Source of the DNA: Arthrobacter sp. SLBN-112
Lineage (GTDB): Bacteria; Actinomycetota; Actinomycetes; Actinomycetales; Micrococcaceae
Reading direction: 5' to 3'
Assembly: GCF_030944625.1 (NCBI RefSeq)
Contig: NZ_JAUSXY010000001.1
Location: 186,001 to 250,000, forward strand
Length of the DNA: 64,000 nucleotides
Part shown: in pieces, positions 1 to 7,555 of the stretch
How the letters are laid out: every line of letters starts with the position of its first letter
Numbering within the stretch: position 1 is the first letter of the stretch
Notes under the pieces: model-generated
What the model saw: the letters and a program-made list of their open reading frames with translations, nothing else
Told to the model about the DNA's origin: nothing
Database searches by the model: none
Made by a program: the position numbers and the translations under genes

Positions 1-2
1 TG

Positions 3-2219
3 CCCAGCTCCGAGCAGAACGAACGCGGCATGGCAGCACGGATCGACAGGGTGGAGCGGCGCCTCAACTATGCCGGGAACGACGTCGGTGCTGCCGCCCC
101 GGCCACGCCGGCAGCGGCAGCACCGCCGGCGCCGTCAGCACCGGCGGCTCCAGTCCCCGCACCTGCGCCTTCAGTCCCTGCACAGGTGCCCAGCGGCGCG
201 GCTTCCGGTCCCGCCTCACCCAGCCCGCGGCCTGCCCAGGAAGCGGTAGCGCCCGAGCCCCGGCCTGGCCGGGACACGCCGGACCAGTCAACGAGCGCTA
301 CGGCGGCCGCGCCGGCCGCCCGCCCGCAGGAACCCGAACAGGCCACTCCAGCTCATGCCGGGCCTGCCGCACCCACGGTGGCGGCCCCTTCCCCAGGACC
401 GTCCTCCTCCGCAGGACCGGAATCCGGGAACAGCCAGGGCGCCCCGCCCGCTCCGGATTCCCGCATGTCCTTCACTCCCCCACGGGTAAGCACCAACGAC
501 TGGCCTGTGGAGGAACCCGGGCGCGGTAAAGCGCCTCAGACGCCCACCGCGGCAGCGGCCCCCCACGCAACGCCGACGACGCCCCAAGAAGAACCGGCAC
601 GGTCCGCCCCGGCAGCTCCTCCGGCGATGGGCGACGTTGAAGTCCTTCGCAGGGCCTGGCCTGATGTCCTGCAGACCCTGTCGAAGATCAAGCGCAGCAC
701 CTGGGCCTTGGTAGAGCCCAACGCCCAGGTCAGTGCCTTCGACGGCAGTATCCTGACCCTCTCCTTCACCACGTCGGGACTCGCCGGGGCCTTCGGCCGG
801 GCGGACCATTCCGACAATCTGCGCCAGGCCATCCACAAGACGGTTGGCATCGACCTGCAGATCAACGCGGTTGCCGGCGGCGCCAGCCAGGCGAGCTCTG
901 AGCCAAACCCAAAAGTGCCGGCCAGCCCGGTGGTTCCGGCCACTTCAGCTGACGTTGCCTGGGGACTTGCTCCCGCTCCCGCCGAATCACCTGCGGGCAC
1001 GGCAGCCAAGGCTGCCGCCGCTACGCCCGCACCTGCACAGGCTGCACCTGGAGCTGCACCGGCACCGGCACCTGTATCCGCTCCTCCCGAGGCCGCACTT
1101 GCGCCGGCACCTGTAACGGCTCATACACCTGCCTCCGTACCGGCCCAGGCCGCAACGGCTTCGGCACCTTCGCCCGCAGACGCCGCAGCCGCTCCCTCCG
1201 CCGATGACAAGCAGCGCAGGGAGGCCATCCGGCCGGCATCCGAAGGCGACGGAGCCCCGGGCAAGGCGTCCGGGCCCGAAGTTGCGCAGTCCTCCTTCCC
1301 TTCCTCGGGCGGGGACTACTCCTACTCCGACGACGATTGGGGCCCGCCGCGGGACGAGGATGCTCCGCCGCTGGATGAAGAACCCCCCGTGGACTGGGAA
1401 CCTTCGGCACGTGCGGGCAGCCCCGCCGCACCGCCGGCCACCTCTGCCGGCAGGGGCCTGCCCGCCAGCAGCATCCGCACGGAAGCCGCGCGGAACGAGG
1501 GGCCCGCCACAGCCCCGGCCGGCGCCGCCGGAAACGGAGAGGCCCCACCTGCCGGCGCCGCCGGACACGGAGGGGCCCTACCTGCCGGCGCCGCGCACGA
1601 TCCTTGGGCCCGGGCCGTGGAGCAGGCCCCCGGCGTCTGGGTGGTCGGAGACAAGAGCAACGTTGGTGCACCGCCCGTCGGTGCTTCCGCGGACGAATCG
1701 CCGGCTTCCCCGGCCCCGGCTCCGCGTTACGAACCGGCGACCGTCCAAGTGCCGCCTACCATCCCGGCCTCTGCGACAAGGACACCGGACGAGGCGGACT
1801 GGGGTGTGGGAACGGTTACCCACAGCAGCCGTGAGGACTCTGTCCGGGTAACGTACCAGCCGGCACCGGCCCAGCCCGCACCGGAGCCCGAACTCGCCAT
1901 GGCATCAGCCGGGCCCGCTACGGCTGCCCCGTCCCGGCCACAGGCTCCCGCGGCCGCACCGTCAGCCGGAAGGCCTGAAACGCGGCAGAGCCTCTACCAG
2001 CGGCTGTCCAACAGCCCGGAAGCTGAGGCCGGCCGCGCGAAGGCGCCCTCCAGGGCCGCAACGGCACCAAGCGCGTACGTCCAGGACGTGCCGAGCGCCG
2101 ACGATGAGACCATCGAGGAGTCCGGTGTCTTCGGACGCGCAGCAGTGGAGCGTATTCTGGGCGGAAAGCTGATCGAGGAACGGTCCACGGACGGAAGTCC
2201 CATAACGCCCCGGTACTGA
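3..2219 (+). CDS. dnaX: DNA polymerase III subunit gamma/tau, 3' part (5' end outside window)
   Basis: The reading frame is already open at base 3, before the first internal ATG at 30, so this is the C-terminal part of a longer gene cut by the window edge. The ATPase module is therefore not visible. About 200 residues into the visible part is a compact domain beginning near RRAWPDVLQTLSK and ending near DLQINAV, which resembles the tau/gamma domain that mediates clamp-loader contacts. It lies between long Ala/Pro-rich low-complexity stretches typical of actinobacterial DnaX tails. The protein loads the sliding clamp at the replication fork. recR follows 76 bases downstream, the usual dnaX-recR neighbourhood, which supports the call. 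The low-complexity tail is probably disordered. Confidence 0.88.
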   Translation, partial: PSSEQNERGMAARIDRVERRLNYAGNDVGAAAPATPAAAAPPAPSAPAAPVPAPAPSVPAQVPSGAASGPASPSPRPAQEAVAPEPRPGRDTPDQSTSATAAAPAARPQEPEQATPAHAGPAAPTVAAPSPGPSSSAGPESGNSQGAPPAPDSRMSFTPPRVSTNDWPVEEPGRGKAPQTPTAAAAPHATPTTPQEEPARSAPAAPPAMGDVEVLRRAWPDVLQTLSKIKRSTWALVEPNAQVSAFDGSILTLSFTTSGLAGAFGRADHSDNLRQAIHKTVGIDLQINAVAGGASQASSEPNPKVPASPVVPATSADVAWGLAPAPAESPAGTAAKAAAATPAPAQAAPGAAPAPAPVSAPPEAALAPAPVTAHTPASVPAQAATASAPSPADAAAAPSADDKQRREAIRPASEGDGAPGKASGPEVAQSSFPSSGGDYSYSDDDWGPPRDEDAPPLDEEPPVDWEPSARAGSPAAPPATSAGRGLPASSIRTEAARNEGPATAPAGAAGNGEAPPAGAAGHGGALPAGAAHDPWARAVEQAPGVWVVGDKSNVGAPPVGASADESPASPAPAPRYEPATVQVPPTIPASATRTPDEADWGVGTVTHSSREDSVRVTYQPAPAQPAPEPELAMASAGPATAAPSRPQAPAAAPSAGRPETRQSLYQRLSNSPEAEAGRAKAPSRAATAPSAYVQDVPSADDETIEESGVFGRAAVERILGGKLIEERSTDGSPITPRY

Positions 2220-2295
2220 CCGGCTGCCACCCAACGAACGGGCGGTCCGCACCTGGTGACCTGGCCGCCATTCACATCGAACTAAAGAGGGAATT

Positions 2296-2895
2296 GTGTA
2301 CGAAGGTGCTGTCCAGGAGCTGATTGACGAGCTTGGACGCCTTCCAGGAGTGGGACCCAAGTCGGCGCAACGGCTGGCGTTCCACATCCTTGAAGCCGAT
2401 CCCCAGGATATGAAGCGGCTGGTCGAGGCCATCACCACGGTCAAGGAGAGGGTCAAGTTCTGTACGGTCTGCGGCAACGTCACTGAGCAGGAGCTCTGCA
2501 ACATTTGCCGGGACCCGCGCCGGGATCCTGCCCTGATCTGCGTGGTGGAGGAGTCCAAGGACGTCCTGGCCGTGGAACGCACCCGATCCTTCCGCGGCCG
2601 GTACCACGTCCTCGGCGGCGCGATTAATCCGATTGCCGGCATCGGACCGGAGCAACTGCGGATCCGGGAACTGCTGACCCGCCTCAATGATGGCTCCATC
2701 CAGGAAGTCATCATCGCCACGGACCCGAACCTTGAGGGCGAGGCCACGGCAACCTACCTTGCCCGCATGCTCAAGACAATCGGCATCACCGTCACCCGCC
2801 TGGCATCCGGACTTCCGGTGGGCGGCGACCTCGAGTACGCGGACGAGGTCACCTTGGGCCGCGCCTTCGAAGGCCGTCGAAACGCCCTGGCCTGA
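2296..2895 (+). CDS. recR: Recombination mediator protein RecR
   Basis: The 199-residue length is normal for RecR. In order it shows an N-terminal helix-hairpin-helix region ([18 protein letters not shown], about residues 14-31), a C4 zinc finger with Cys 56, 59, 68 and 71 (CTVC...CNIC), and a Toprim domain starting at [10 protein letters not shown] near residue 81. RecR works with RecO/RecF to load RecA at single-strand gaps. The start is the GTG at 2296, preceded by AAAGAGGG at 2284-2291. It lies directly behind dnaX, as in many bacteria, and is probably co-transcribed with it. Confidence 0.96.
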   Translation: MYEGAVQELIDELGRLPGVGPKSAQRLAFHILEADPQDMKRLVEAITTVKERVKFCTVCGNVTEQELCNICRDPRRDPALICVVEESKDVLAVERTRSFRGRYHVLGGAINPIAGIGPEQLRIRELLTRLNDGSIQEVIIATDPNLEGEATATYLARMLKTIGITVTRLASGLPVGGDLEYADEVTLGRAFEGRRNALA

Positions 2896-2957
2896 GGCAC
2901 GCGGGGGCGTCCCGCCGTCGTACTCCACCAAAGGTGGGCCCCGCCGCTGCCACCGGC

Positions 2958-2973
2958 ACCGGCCATGGCCGGT
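2958..2973. other. 16-bp perfect palindrome in the recR-lysC gap
   Basis: ACCGGCCATGGCCGGT reads the same on both strands. It lies in the 191-base gap between recR and lysC, about 115 bases before the lysC start codon. It could be a regulator site for lysC or a small structured element. No T tract follows, so it is not an obvious terminator. Confidence 0.4.
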
Positions 2974-3086
2974 ATGTGGTCATAATTCAACGTCCCCTCC
3001 GGGCGCGGCGATAAACTGTCGGAGGAAGTCGCGCCGCCAGGCTTCATGGCCTCCAAAACTCCAACTGATCCGATGAAGGTACGCGC

Positions 3087-4445
3087 ATGAGTACGCCCAC
3101 TACCGAACTGCACAACGCAACCCAGCCGCAGGTGGCGCCCGCCGCCGGCGCGGTGACCAAACAGCTCATCGTGCAGAAATTCGGCGGCTCCTCCGTGGCG
3201 GACGCGGAAGGCATCAAACGCGTGGCCAAGCGCGTGGTCGATGCCCAGGAGGCCGGCAACGAGGTGGTAGTGGTCGTCTCGGCGATGGGCGACACGACGG
3301 ACGAGCTCCTGGACCTTGCCGCGCAGGTGACAGATTCCGCCCCCGCCCGCGAAATGGACATGCTCCTGTCCGCCGGCGAACGCATCTCCATGGCGCTGCT
3401 GGCCATGGCCATCAACAAGCTCGGCGCGTCCGCACAGTCCTTCACCGGATCCCAGGCCGGAATGATCACCGACGGCATCCACGGCAAGGCCCGGATTATC
3501 GACGTCGACCCGCACCGTATCCGCACCGCGCTGGACAAGGGCAACATCGCCATTGTTGCCGGCTTCCAGGGCATGAGCCGGGCCACCAACGAAATCACCA
3601 CTTTGGGCCGTGGCGGCTCGGACACTACGGCTGTGGCACTTGCGGCGGCGCTCGAAGCGGATGTGTGCGAGATCTACACCGACGTTGACGGCATCTACAC
3701 CGCCGATCCCCGCGTTGTCCCGTCGGCCCAGAAGATCGACACCATTTCCAGCGAGGAGATGCTGGAACTCGCCGCCTCGGGCGCGAAGATCCTGCACCTG
3801 CGCTGTGTGGAATATGCCCGCCGGTTCGGGGTCCCGCTGCACGTGCGTTCCTCATTCAGCCAGCATGAAGGCACCTGGGTCATTCCCAGCGCCGACGACA
3901 AGATCACCACTCAAGAGGGAGTTGCCTTGGAGCAGCCAATCATCTCCGGCGTTGCGCATGACCGTTCCGAAGCGAAGGTCACCGTGGTCGGCGTCCCCGA
4001 CATTCCCGGCAAGGCCGCTGCGATCTTCCAGGTCATCGCCGACGCCCATTCGAACATCGACATGATCGTCCAGAACGTCTCCACGCACGGCACGGGCAAG
4101 ACGGACATCTCCTTCACCCTGCCGATCGTCGAGGGTGCCGATGCCCTGGCCGCCCTTCACGCCGCCCAGGACCAAATCGGCTTCGAGTCCATCGAATACA
4201 ACGAGCAGATCGGCAAGCTGTCCCTGATCGGCGCCGGCATGCGCTCACACCCCGGCGTCTCGGCCACGTTCTTCAAGGCCTTGTCCGACGCCGGCATCAA
4301 CATCAACATGATCTCCACTTCTGAAATCCGCATCTCGGTGGTGACCCACGCCGACCTGCTGGATGAGGCCGTCCGCGTGATCCACCAGGCGTTCGGCCTC
4401 GACAGCGAAAGCGAAGCGACGGTTTACGGCGGCACCGGCCGCTGA
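3087..4445 (+). CDS. lysC: Aspartate kinase
   Basis: The enzyme phosphorylates aspartate, the first step toward lysine, threonine, methionine and diaminopimelate for the cell wall. The N-terminal kinase domain begins with [11 protein letters not shown] (Lys31) after an unusual extension of about 25 residues. Two ACT regulatory domains fill the C-terminal 170 residues ([18 protein letters not shown] and [16 protein letters not shown]). The start ATG at 3087 has GAAGG at 3075-3079. Actinobacterial lysC commonly makes alpha and beta subunits from one gene, and a good internal start is present here at 3927. A strong terminator follows. asd, which often follows lysC, is not the next gene. Confidence 0.96.
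   Translation: MSTPTTELHNATQPQVAPAAGAVTKQLIVQKFGGSSVADAEGIKRVAKRVVDAQEAGNEVVVVVSAMGDTTDELLDLAAQVTDSAPAREMDMLLSAGERISMALLAMAINKLGASAQSFTGSQAGMITDGIHGKARIIDVDPHRIRTALDKGNIAIVAGFQGMSRATNEITTLGRGGSDTTAVALAAALEADVCEIYTDVDGIYTADPRVVPSAQKIDTISSEEMLELAASGAKILHLRCVEYARRFGVPLHVRSSFSQHEGTWVIPSADDKITTQEGVALEQPIISGVAHDRSEAKVTVVGVPDIPGKAAAIFQVIADAHSNIDMIVQNVSTHGTGKTDISFTLPIVEGADALAALHAAQDQIGFESIEYNEQIGKLSLIGAGMRSHPGVSATFFKALSDAGININMISTSEIRISVVTHADLLDEAVRVIHQAFGLDSESEATVYGGTGR
3914..3929 (+). promoter_or_regulatory. Internal ribosome binding site and TTG start for the aspartokinase beta subunit
   Basis: AGAGGGA at 3914-3920 lies six bases before an in-frame TTG at 3927, codon 281 of lysC. Starting there gives a 172-residue protein containing just the two ACT domains. 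In Corynebacterium glutamicum the beta subunit begins at the equivalent point, just before the conserved SEAKVTV segment. The site is seen in the sequence; its use is inferred. Confidence 0.65.
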
Positions 4446-4454
4446 GCGTACAAG

Positions 4455-4499
4455 AAAAGCCGGGCTGCCGTTACCTTCGTAACGGCAGCCCGGCTTTTT
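4455..4499 (+). terminator. Rho-independent terminator after lysC
   Basis: A 20-bp perfect stem (4455-4474 with 4479-4499) closes a CTTC loop and ends in TTTTT. Because the left arm starts with AAAA, it can also terminate the convergent gene at 4505-4720. Confidence 0.93.
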
Positions 4500-4504
4500 C
4501 CGTA

Positions 4505-4720
4505 TCAGGTTTCGCGTTCCAGGTCTTCCCGCCGCACAGCGTAGTGGTGGCCTGTTGAATCGGTTTCCACCACGAAATGCGAAAGGTCCTCTTCGGAGGC
4601 TTGCTCAAATTCGTCGTGTTTGTGCACCACGGGCGTGTCGGCATCCAGTCGGGTGGCGGGACCGAACAAGAAGCGGAGCCTCTCGGTCAGGCCCATGAAG
4701 CCGCTGAGGACATGTGCCAC
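4505..4720 (-). CDS. Small protein of unknown function, paralogue of the next gene
   Basis: This 71-residue protein is not one I recognise by family. The preferred start is the GTG at 4720, which has GAAGGGGG about nine bases upstream; longer in-frame starts lack such a site. It has an N-terminal amphipathic region (LTERLRFLFGPATRL), an acidic middle and a C-terminal segment TGHHYAVRREDLE. The neighbouring small gene at 4839-5081 has the same layout: KLRAVFGPANRS, then an acidic/Gln-rich middle, then GSTYVVPRNPED. They look like ancient tandem duplicates. No signal peptide or membrane segment is visible. Confidence 0.7.
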   Translation of the reverse strand: MAHVLSGFMGLTERLRFLFGPATRLDADTPVVHKHDEFEQASEEDLSHFVVETDSTGHHYAVRREDLERET

Positions 4721-4838
4721 TATTTTCCACCCCCTTCCCCGAAACTCGGGCGAAAGCGCTGTTGCCTCCAACGGGAAGCAGTGCCCTCATTCTAAGCCCG
4801 GGGCAGGAAAAAGGCGCCGGCCGCACAGGGTGGAAAGC

Positions 4839-5081
4839 TTAGCGCAGGGAGCGGTCCTCAGGGTTCCTGGGCACCACGTAGGTGCTGCCGTCCGGCCTGG
4901 TGATGGTCTCCCACTGCTGTGTTTCGGCTTGGCGCTGGGCGAGCAACCGGCGGTTTTCCTCGGTCATGTCATGCGCCAGCGCGGAGCGGTTGGCCGGGCC
5001 GAAAACAGCCCTGAGTTTTCCCGTGGCGCGCATGAAGCGCTGGGAGGCATTGCCCTTGTCCTTGGACCTGTCCCTGCCCAT
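4839..5081 (-). CDS. Small protein of unknown function, paralogue of the previous gene
   Basis: This protein has 80 residues when started at the ATG at 5081, which is preceded by GGAAGGA with eight-base spacing; an upstream in-frame start at 5126 has no comparable site. It is basic at the N-terminus (GRDRSKDKG) and carries the FGPAN motif and the C-terminal DGSTYVVPRN segment shared in position with the protein at 4505-4720. It is transcribed divergently from the MarR gene, with the operator-like palindromes in between, so the MarR protein may control it. Confidence 0.7.
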   Translation of the reverse strand: MGRDRSKDKGNASQRFMRATGKLRAVFGPANRSALAHDMTEENRRLLAQRQAETQQWETITRPDGSTYVVPRNPEDRSLR

Positions 5082-5118
5082 GAAGGCGTTCCTTCCATTC
5101 ACTGCTGATGTCCAACAA

Positions 5119-5144
5119 GTGTACACTAATCATTAGTGCACTAA
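5119..5144. promoter_or_regulatory. Overlapping palindromes, probable MarR/OhrR operator
   Basis: The divergent intergenic region holds CACTAATCATTAGTG (5124-5138, perfect around a central C), overlapping TTAGTGCACTAA (5133-5144, perfect) and GTGTACAC (5119-5126). Three copies of a CACTAA/TTAGTG half-site in 26 bases, 16 bases before the regulator start codon, suggest an autoregulated operator that could also control the divergent small gene. Confidence 0.7.
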
Positions 5145-5159
5145 CAATGTAAGGATGCC

Positions 5160-5624
5160 ATGACTGCCACACCCGTCGACGCCGCGCAAGAAGAAGACCT
5201 GCTCCTGGAACATCAGCTCTGCTTTGCCCTGACGGTGGCCGCCCGCAGCGTCGTGGGCGCCTACAAGCCGGTACTGGAGAAGCTCAACCTCACGCATCCG
5301 CAGTACCTGGTGATGCTCTGCCTCTGGGAGACCAGCCCGCGCACGGTACGGAACATCAGTGAGGCATTGGCCCAGGAGCCGGCCACCATCTCGCCGCTCC
5401 TGCGCAGGCTCGAGGCCGCGGGGTTGATCACGCGGGGCCGCGCGGAGGGTAACGAACGTGCGCTCGCGGTGGCGCTGACGGCCGAGGGCAAGGCGCTCCG
5501 GCAGCAGGCCCTGCAGGTCCCGGGAACCATGATGGAGCGGCTGGGCCTCACCCGCGAACAGGTCACCGAGCTGCACTCCACCATGATGGGACTGATCGCT
5601 GCAACGTCGGAAAAGACCCACTGA
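5160..5624 (+). CDS. MarR-family transcriptional regulator, OhrR type
   Basis: This is a 154-residue winged-helix repressor. The N-terminal HQLCFAL carries a cysteine (Cys21) at the position where OhrR proteins sense organic peroxides. The HTH and wing follow (VRNISEALAQEPATISPLLRRLEAAGLITRGR, wing basic), then a C-terminal dimerisation helix. The start ATG at 5160 has TAAGGA upstream. No ohr gene is adjacent, so the target is unclear. The palindromic operator sits directly upstream, which suggests autoregulation and control of the divergent small gene. Redox sensing is inferred from the Cys motif alone. Confidence 0.88.
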   Translation: MTATPVDAAQEEDLLLEHQLCFALTVAARSVVGAYKPVLEKLNLTHPQYLVMLCLWETSPRTVRNISEALAQEPATISPLLRRLEAAGLITRGRAEGNERALAVALTAEGKALRQQALQVPGTMMERLGLTREQVTELHSTMMGLIAATSEKTH

Positions 5625-5712
5625 AGGCCGGCTGCGAGACTGTCCCACCTGCCCGCCGCGGTTTCCCGCAGCACGGGCGACTAGAATTGCCTGACGAAGG
5701 GGAGGTGGCCTG

Positions 5713-6243
5713 ATGCGTAACCTACGGCTGTTCACAGCGGTCCTGGCCATAAGCGCCGGGCTGCTCTCCGGCTGCAGCGGCTCACCCAACAGCGGGCCGT
5801 CCGCGTCCGGCAGCGCCCCTGCAACCCCCTCACCCGACACTGAAACCTCCGCTGCCGCCCCAGCTCCCACAACTTCCCGTCCCAGCAACGGGCCGGGGCA
5901 GGGAAACGCCGAGCTTGCCATTACCGTGGTGCCGTCCGAGGGCGCACCCGAACTCGACTACACCTTGGTCTGCACCTCTGGGGACCCCGCCGCGGAAAGC
6001 AGCCACCCTGATCCTGCTGCTGCCTGCGCGGCCCTCAAGGCAAACCCCGCCATCGCGGCTCCGGCCGCCCCGGAAAGCACCCGGCCCTGCACCCAGCAGT
6101 ATGGCGGCCCGCAGAAAGCGGCTGTGACGGGGGTTGTGGATGGCGTCGCCGTCGAATCCTCCTTCGCCCGGACCAACGGGTGTGAAATCAGTGCGTGGGA
6201 CGCCGCCAAGGATGTGCTCGGTGCCGCCGGTGGAGCCTCTTAG
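5713..6243 (+). CDS. SSI-like (subtilisin-inhibitor-like) lipoprotein
   Basis: The protein has 176 residues. A lipoprotein signal peptide ends in LLSGC (lipid-attached Cys21), followed by a Ser/Pro/Ala-rich linker to about residue 65. The C-terminal domain has four cysteines (87, 105, 126, 157) in the two-disulfide pattern of Streptomyces subtilisin inhibitor: CTSGD, HPDP..AC, then CTQQYGGP and NGCEI. By alignment to SSI (Cys, x, P1, P1', Tyr) the reactive-site residue would be Gln128. It should act outside the membrane as a serine-protease inhibitor. The downstream gene overlaps it, and a second SSI-like gene lies two genes on. A large secreted subtilase is convergent 1.3 kb away. Confidence 0.8.
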   Translation: MRNLRLFTAVLAISAGLLSGCSGSPNSGPSASGSAPATPSPDTETSAAAPAPTTSRPSNGPGQGNAELAITVVPSEGAPELDYTLVCTSGDPAAESSHPDPAAACAALKANPAIAAPAAPESTRPCTQQYGGPQKAAVTGVVDGVAVESSFARTNGCEISAWDAAKDVLGAAGGAS

Positions 6244-7153
6244 CCTGCTGGCGGAGGACAGCGCGCAGGCACGGGAGGAAGCCCACCTGCAGCGCGTCAG
6301 CCGCTACGCCGATCCTTACCTTGCCCGCCGGTCGGCTGGGCAGAAGCACCCGGTGGAGGATTTCCTATTCACCTATTACACCCAGAAGCCGGGCCAGTTG
6401 AAGCGCTGGCACCCGGGGGCCGGGACCGTCCTCACCGGCGGGCAGGCAGCCGCCCGGCAGGGGTGGAAGCACTACCGGACGCTCGACGACGGCGAGCTTG
6501 CCTCTCTGGGGCTGGCTGCGGGGAGCATGGCAGTCACCTTCGACCGGGCCGCCTTCCTTGCCGACCGCAAGGAGGCGGTGGCGTTCGCCGGGGTGATCCT
6601 CCGCGGCACTGCGGCACGGCCAGCACAATTCGGCTGCTTCGGCCTGCACGAATGGGCCATGGTTTACCGCCAGGACAAGTTCGACCTCCGCCACGAATAC
6701 CTGCAGCTGCGGCTGGGATCAGCGGGTACGGACAAGGTGGTGGAGGACAACAAGATCCGGTGCACCCACTTTGACGCGTTCCGGTTCTACACCCCGGATG
6801 CCGTCCCGCTCAACGAGTTTTCACCCAGCCGGGAATCGCAGCGCGACATGGAACAGCCGGGCTGCCTGCACGCCAACATGGATCTCTACAAGTGGGCGTA
6901 CAAGCTGCTGCCGACCCTTTCGAGCGAACTGGTCATGGACTGCTTCGAACTCTCCTGGCGCATCCGGGCCATGGACATGCAGGCTTCCCCGTACGACCTC
7001 GCCGAGTGGGGCTACCCGGCCATTGCCATCGAAACTCCACAGGGCAAGGCTTCCTACGTTGAGCACCAGCGCAATTTTGCCGCGGAGGCAACCACGCTGC
7101 GGGAAAGGCTTGCCCGGGTCCTTGGCGCCCTTGCGGAAGGAGCGCAGAAGTGA
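6221..7153 (+). CDS. Uncharacterised protein of the family often annotated 3-methyladenine DNA glycosylase
   Basis: This protein of about 310 residues contains the family-typical segments YLARRSAGQKHPVEDFLF, LKRWHPGAG and GCLHANMDLYKWAYKL. Databases often name homologues 3-methyladenine DNA glycosylase, but I see no helix-hairpin-helix glycosylase motif, so the function should be treated as unknown. I chose the GTG at 6221 because AAGGA at 6208-6212 lies eight bases ahead; an ATG at 6212 is the alternative. It overlaps the SSI-like lipoprotein gene by about 23 bases, and its stop overlaps the next SSI-like gene by four. Translation of all three is probably coupled. Confidence 0.75.
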   Translation: MPPVEPLSLLAEDSAQAREEAHLQRVSRYADPYLARRSAGQKHPVEDFLFTYYTQKPGQLKRWHPGAGTVLTGGQAAARQGWKHYRTLDDGELASLGLAAGSMAVTFDRAAFLADRKEAVAFAGVILRGTAARPAQFGCFGLHEWAMVYRQDKFDLRHEYLQLRLGSAGTDKVVEDNKIRCTHFDAFRFYTPDAVPLNEFSPSRESQRDMEQPGCLHANMDLYKWAYKLLPTLSSELVMDCFELSWRIRAMDMQASPYDLAEWGYPAIAIETPQGKASYVEHQRNFAAEATTLRERLARVLGALAEGAQK

Positions 7154-7482
7154 TCGACCTGGCCATCAGCATTCGGGAAGAACCCGACGCTCCCGAGTAT
7201 GTGTTCCGGCTGGTGGCGGAGGACGGTAATCCGGCGGCCGGGACCACCCTGCCGGCACCGGAAGCAGCCCTGGCTGCCGTGGAGGAATTTGGGGAAGACG
7301 TCTTCTTTCCCAAGCCTGGGCCCCCGAAATTATGCACCCAGCAGTACGGGGGGCCTCAGGTTGCCGTCGTTTCCGGCACGTTCCATGGACGAGCGGTCCA
7401 TTCGGTCTTCACCCGGACGGACGGCTGCGAGATCGCCCGGTGGAAGGCCATGGCTCCCCTGCTGGGCGGTGACGCCACCTAG
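7150..7482 (+). CDS. SSI-like protein lacking signal peptide and first disulfide
   Basis: The protein has 110 residues, begins with a GTG at 7150 in a GTGA overlap and has no signal peptide. Its C-terminal half repeats the SSI-like core of the gene two places upstream: CTQQYGGPQ at Cys62 and DGCEIARW at Cys93, the same 31-residue spacing. Cys87 and Cys105 of the lipoprotein are matched here by Ala and Leu, so both members of one disulfide are missing together. That fits an intracellular protein where disulfides are not maintained. It may inhibit or bind a cytoplasmic partner, perhaps the product of the overlapping gene. This role is inference. Confidence 0.72.
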   Translation: MIDLAISIREEPDAPEYVFRLVAEDGNPAAGTTLPAPEAALAAVEEFGEDVFFPKPGPPKLCTQQYGGPQVAVVSGTFHGRAVHSVFTRTDGCEIARWKAMAPLLGGDAT

Positions 7483-7501
7483 TCTTCAGCGGCCGGGCGC
7501 G

Positions 7502-7533
7502 AAAAAGGGTCCCGGACGCACCGTCCGGGACCC
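7502..7533 (-). terminator. Rho-independent terminator of the subtilase gene
   Basis: An 11-bp perfect stem (7507-7517 with 7523-7533) and a 5-base loop are followed on the minus strand by TTTTT (7502-7506). It lies 23 bases after the subtilase stop. The plus side has no T tract, so it mainly serves the minus strand. Confidence 0.9.
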
Positions 7534-7555
7534 TCCCCCCATGCTTAGTTGATGC

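Noticed and set aside
64..1671. Long open frames antisense to dnaX
   Set aside because: They mirror the Ala/Pro-rich, very GC-rich codons of dnaX and show Arg/Gly-rich composition with no domains or ribosome sites.
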